Origin: Spisula solida
Taxonomy: Eukaryota > Mollusca > Bivalvia > Venerida > Mactridae
NCBI GenBank assembly: GCA_947247005.1
Contig: OX365950.1
Span: 13,590,720 to 13,654,719, forward strand
Direction: 5' to 3'
DNA length: 64,000 nt
Shown here: piece after piece, positions 63,054 through 64,000 of the stretch
Position numbering within the stretch: the stretch's first letter is position 1
Layout: each line of letters opens with the position of its first letter
The notes under the pieces: model-generated
What the model saw: the letters and a program-made list of their open reading frames with translations, nothing else
The model's database searches: none
What the model was told of the DNA's origin: nothing
Translations under genes and position numbers: made by a program

Positions 63054-64000
63054 GTAAACACTTATGCTAGAATTTTAATAGTACATTTACGTATTTTGTT
63101 GTCAGTATGTCAACTGGTATTCAAAAATAATCTTAAGGGAAATTTAAATATTTTCACTTAAGTTCAAACTTTGTGCAGCTCATGTTTCCAATCCCTGTTT
63201 TCTTTGTGATTATTCTTTATACTTATTTACCATTTACAAAATGCTTCTCAACCATGCAAAAACACTATTAATGTTTCAGTTTAGCTGATAGACGTAAGGA
63301 CAGTTTAAGATTTTAAGAAATTCTTAACTTTCCCTGAAGATGCTTTGTGAATACCACCCCTGGTCGATTTCGCTATCATTCGCGTAGCCGATAGATATTG
63401 GAAACATTCGGTAAAATGAAATAATGGAACCTGTCTTGACAAACTCATAAAATGTCCATCTAAAGTCTTGTTTGGCAACTGGACATATAATTGAATCAAA
63501 ATTATATATGCATGACCCATTTGAGTTGTAATGTATATTGCTAATGTAACACATACGTTAATGAACGGTTGTTGACAACTATCAGTGTTGTCCAATGTTT
63601 CTAGATTTTACGTCATTTCACGGTCCACAGTTTTTTTAATGGAATCCACAATGTCTCAGACTGACATATGATATACTTTATTATGTTAGCTTGACTGTGA
63701 TAATTAGTAGTATAACACTTGGTCTGATCATCTGATATCAACAGACGCTGCAACACATTGGGTGGACATTAAAGTAAATAGATAAAGTACGAGGGAATAG
63801 TACACTGTCTGTCTGAGCATAAACACGGCACTGAAGAGGTGCATAACATATACAGTAATGCCAGTTTGCAGATGTCAAAATATCCTACAAAGTTTAAATA
63901 AAATGTTATAACCTTGCAGTCTCCACATGATGTTGGATGGTACTAGTCAACAAAAAGAAAATGCGTTACCGAACAGGGACGATAGAACAACAACAAAACT
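63054..64000. other. Downstream flank, no supported gene
   Basis: A minus-strand frame of about 75-95 codons lies at 63305-63595 in two overlapping registers. I recognise no domain and no good splice junctions. If the 62988 exon is real, this would be intron. Confidence 0.4.

Noticed and set aside
63305..63595. Minus-strand frames of 76 and 96 codons, one reading FRWTFYEFVKTGSIISF
   Set aside because: The residue mix is protein-like, but the two overlap in different registers. I see no clear splice sites or known domain, so I do not call a gene. A protein-level search could reverse this.

Overview
This window looks like nuclear DNA of a metazoan, most likely a mollusc and possibly a bivalve. 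It is AT-rich, has no long open reading frames, no operons and no bacterial-style gene spacing. It is full of short terminal-inverted-repeat elements, tRNA-like SINE heads, a broken mariner transposase and a broken LINE reverse transcriptase. The species guess is inference from the general look of the repeats. No complete protein-coding gene can be supported. Almost every short open frame is a by-product of repeats or AT-rich sequence.

Layout: (1) 1-1300 is unique sequence with nothing recognisable. (2) About 1310-29593 is Array I: four diverged tandem copies of a non-coding unit with a core of roughly 5.3-5.9 kb. Insertions present in some copies and absent in others bring each copy to 6.3-7.9 kb. 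Unit 1 carries a Harbinger-like MITE, a mariner relic and a TA-flanked MITE. Unit 2 carries a second copy of that TA-flanked MITE at a different site. Unit 3 carries a compound repeat insert. Unit 4 carries a minisatellite plus a 1.7-kb insert with a decayed reading frame, a second MITE-like insert and an expanded (GA)n tract. (3) 29594-37700 lies between the arrays and holds a small Tc1/mariner-type MITE, copies of a dispersed repeat (called family X here), two hairpins and about 5 kb with nothing recognisable. (4) About 37735-54760 is Array II: a second, apparently unrelated tandem array with four copies. One copy is reduced by a large internal deletion, and one contains a LINE fragment and a pogo-like MITE. 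(5) 54760-64000 is mostly unique sequence with a tRNA-like SINE head, a near-perfect 40-bp-arm hairpin, one more family X copy and one possible 66-nt exon near 63 kb.

The most interesting feature is the architecture. Two unrelated multi-kilobase duplications sit next to each other, and the relationships among the Array I copies switch along their length. Units 1 and 4 resemble each other, as do 2 and 3, on the left. Units 1 and 3, and 2 and 4, pair on the right. That pattern implies exchange or conversion between copies. Paralogous copies give clean empty sites for several insertions, so element ends and target-site duplications can be read directly.
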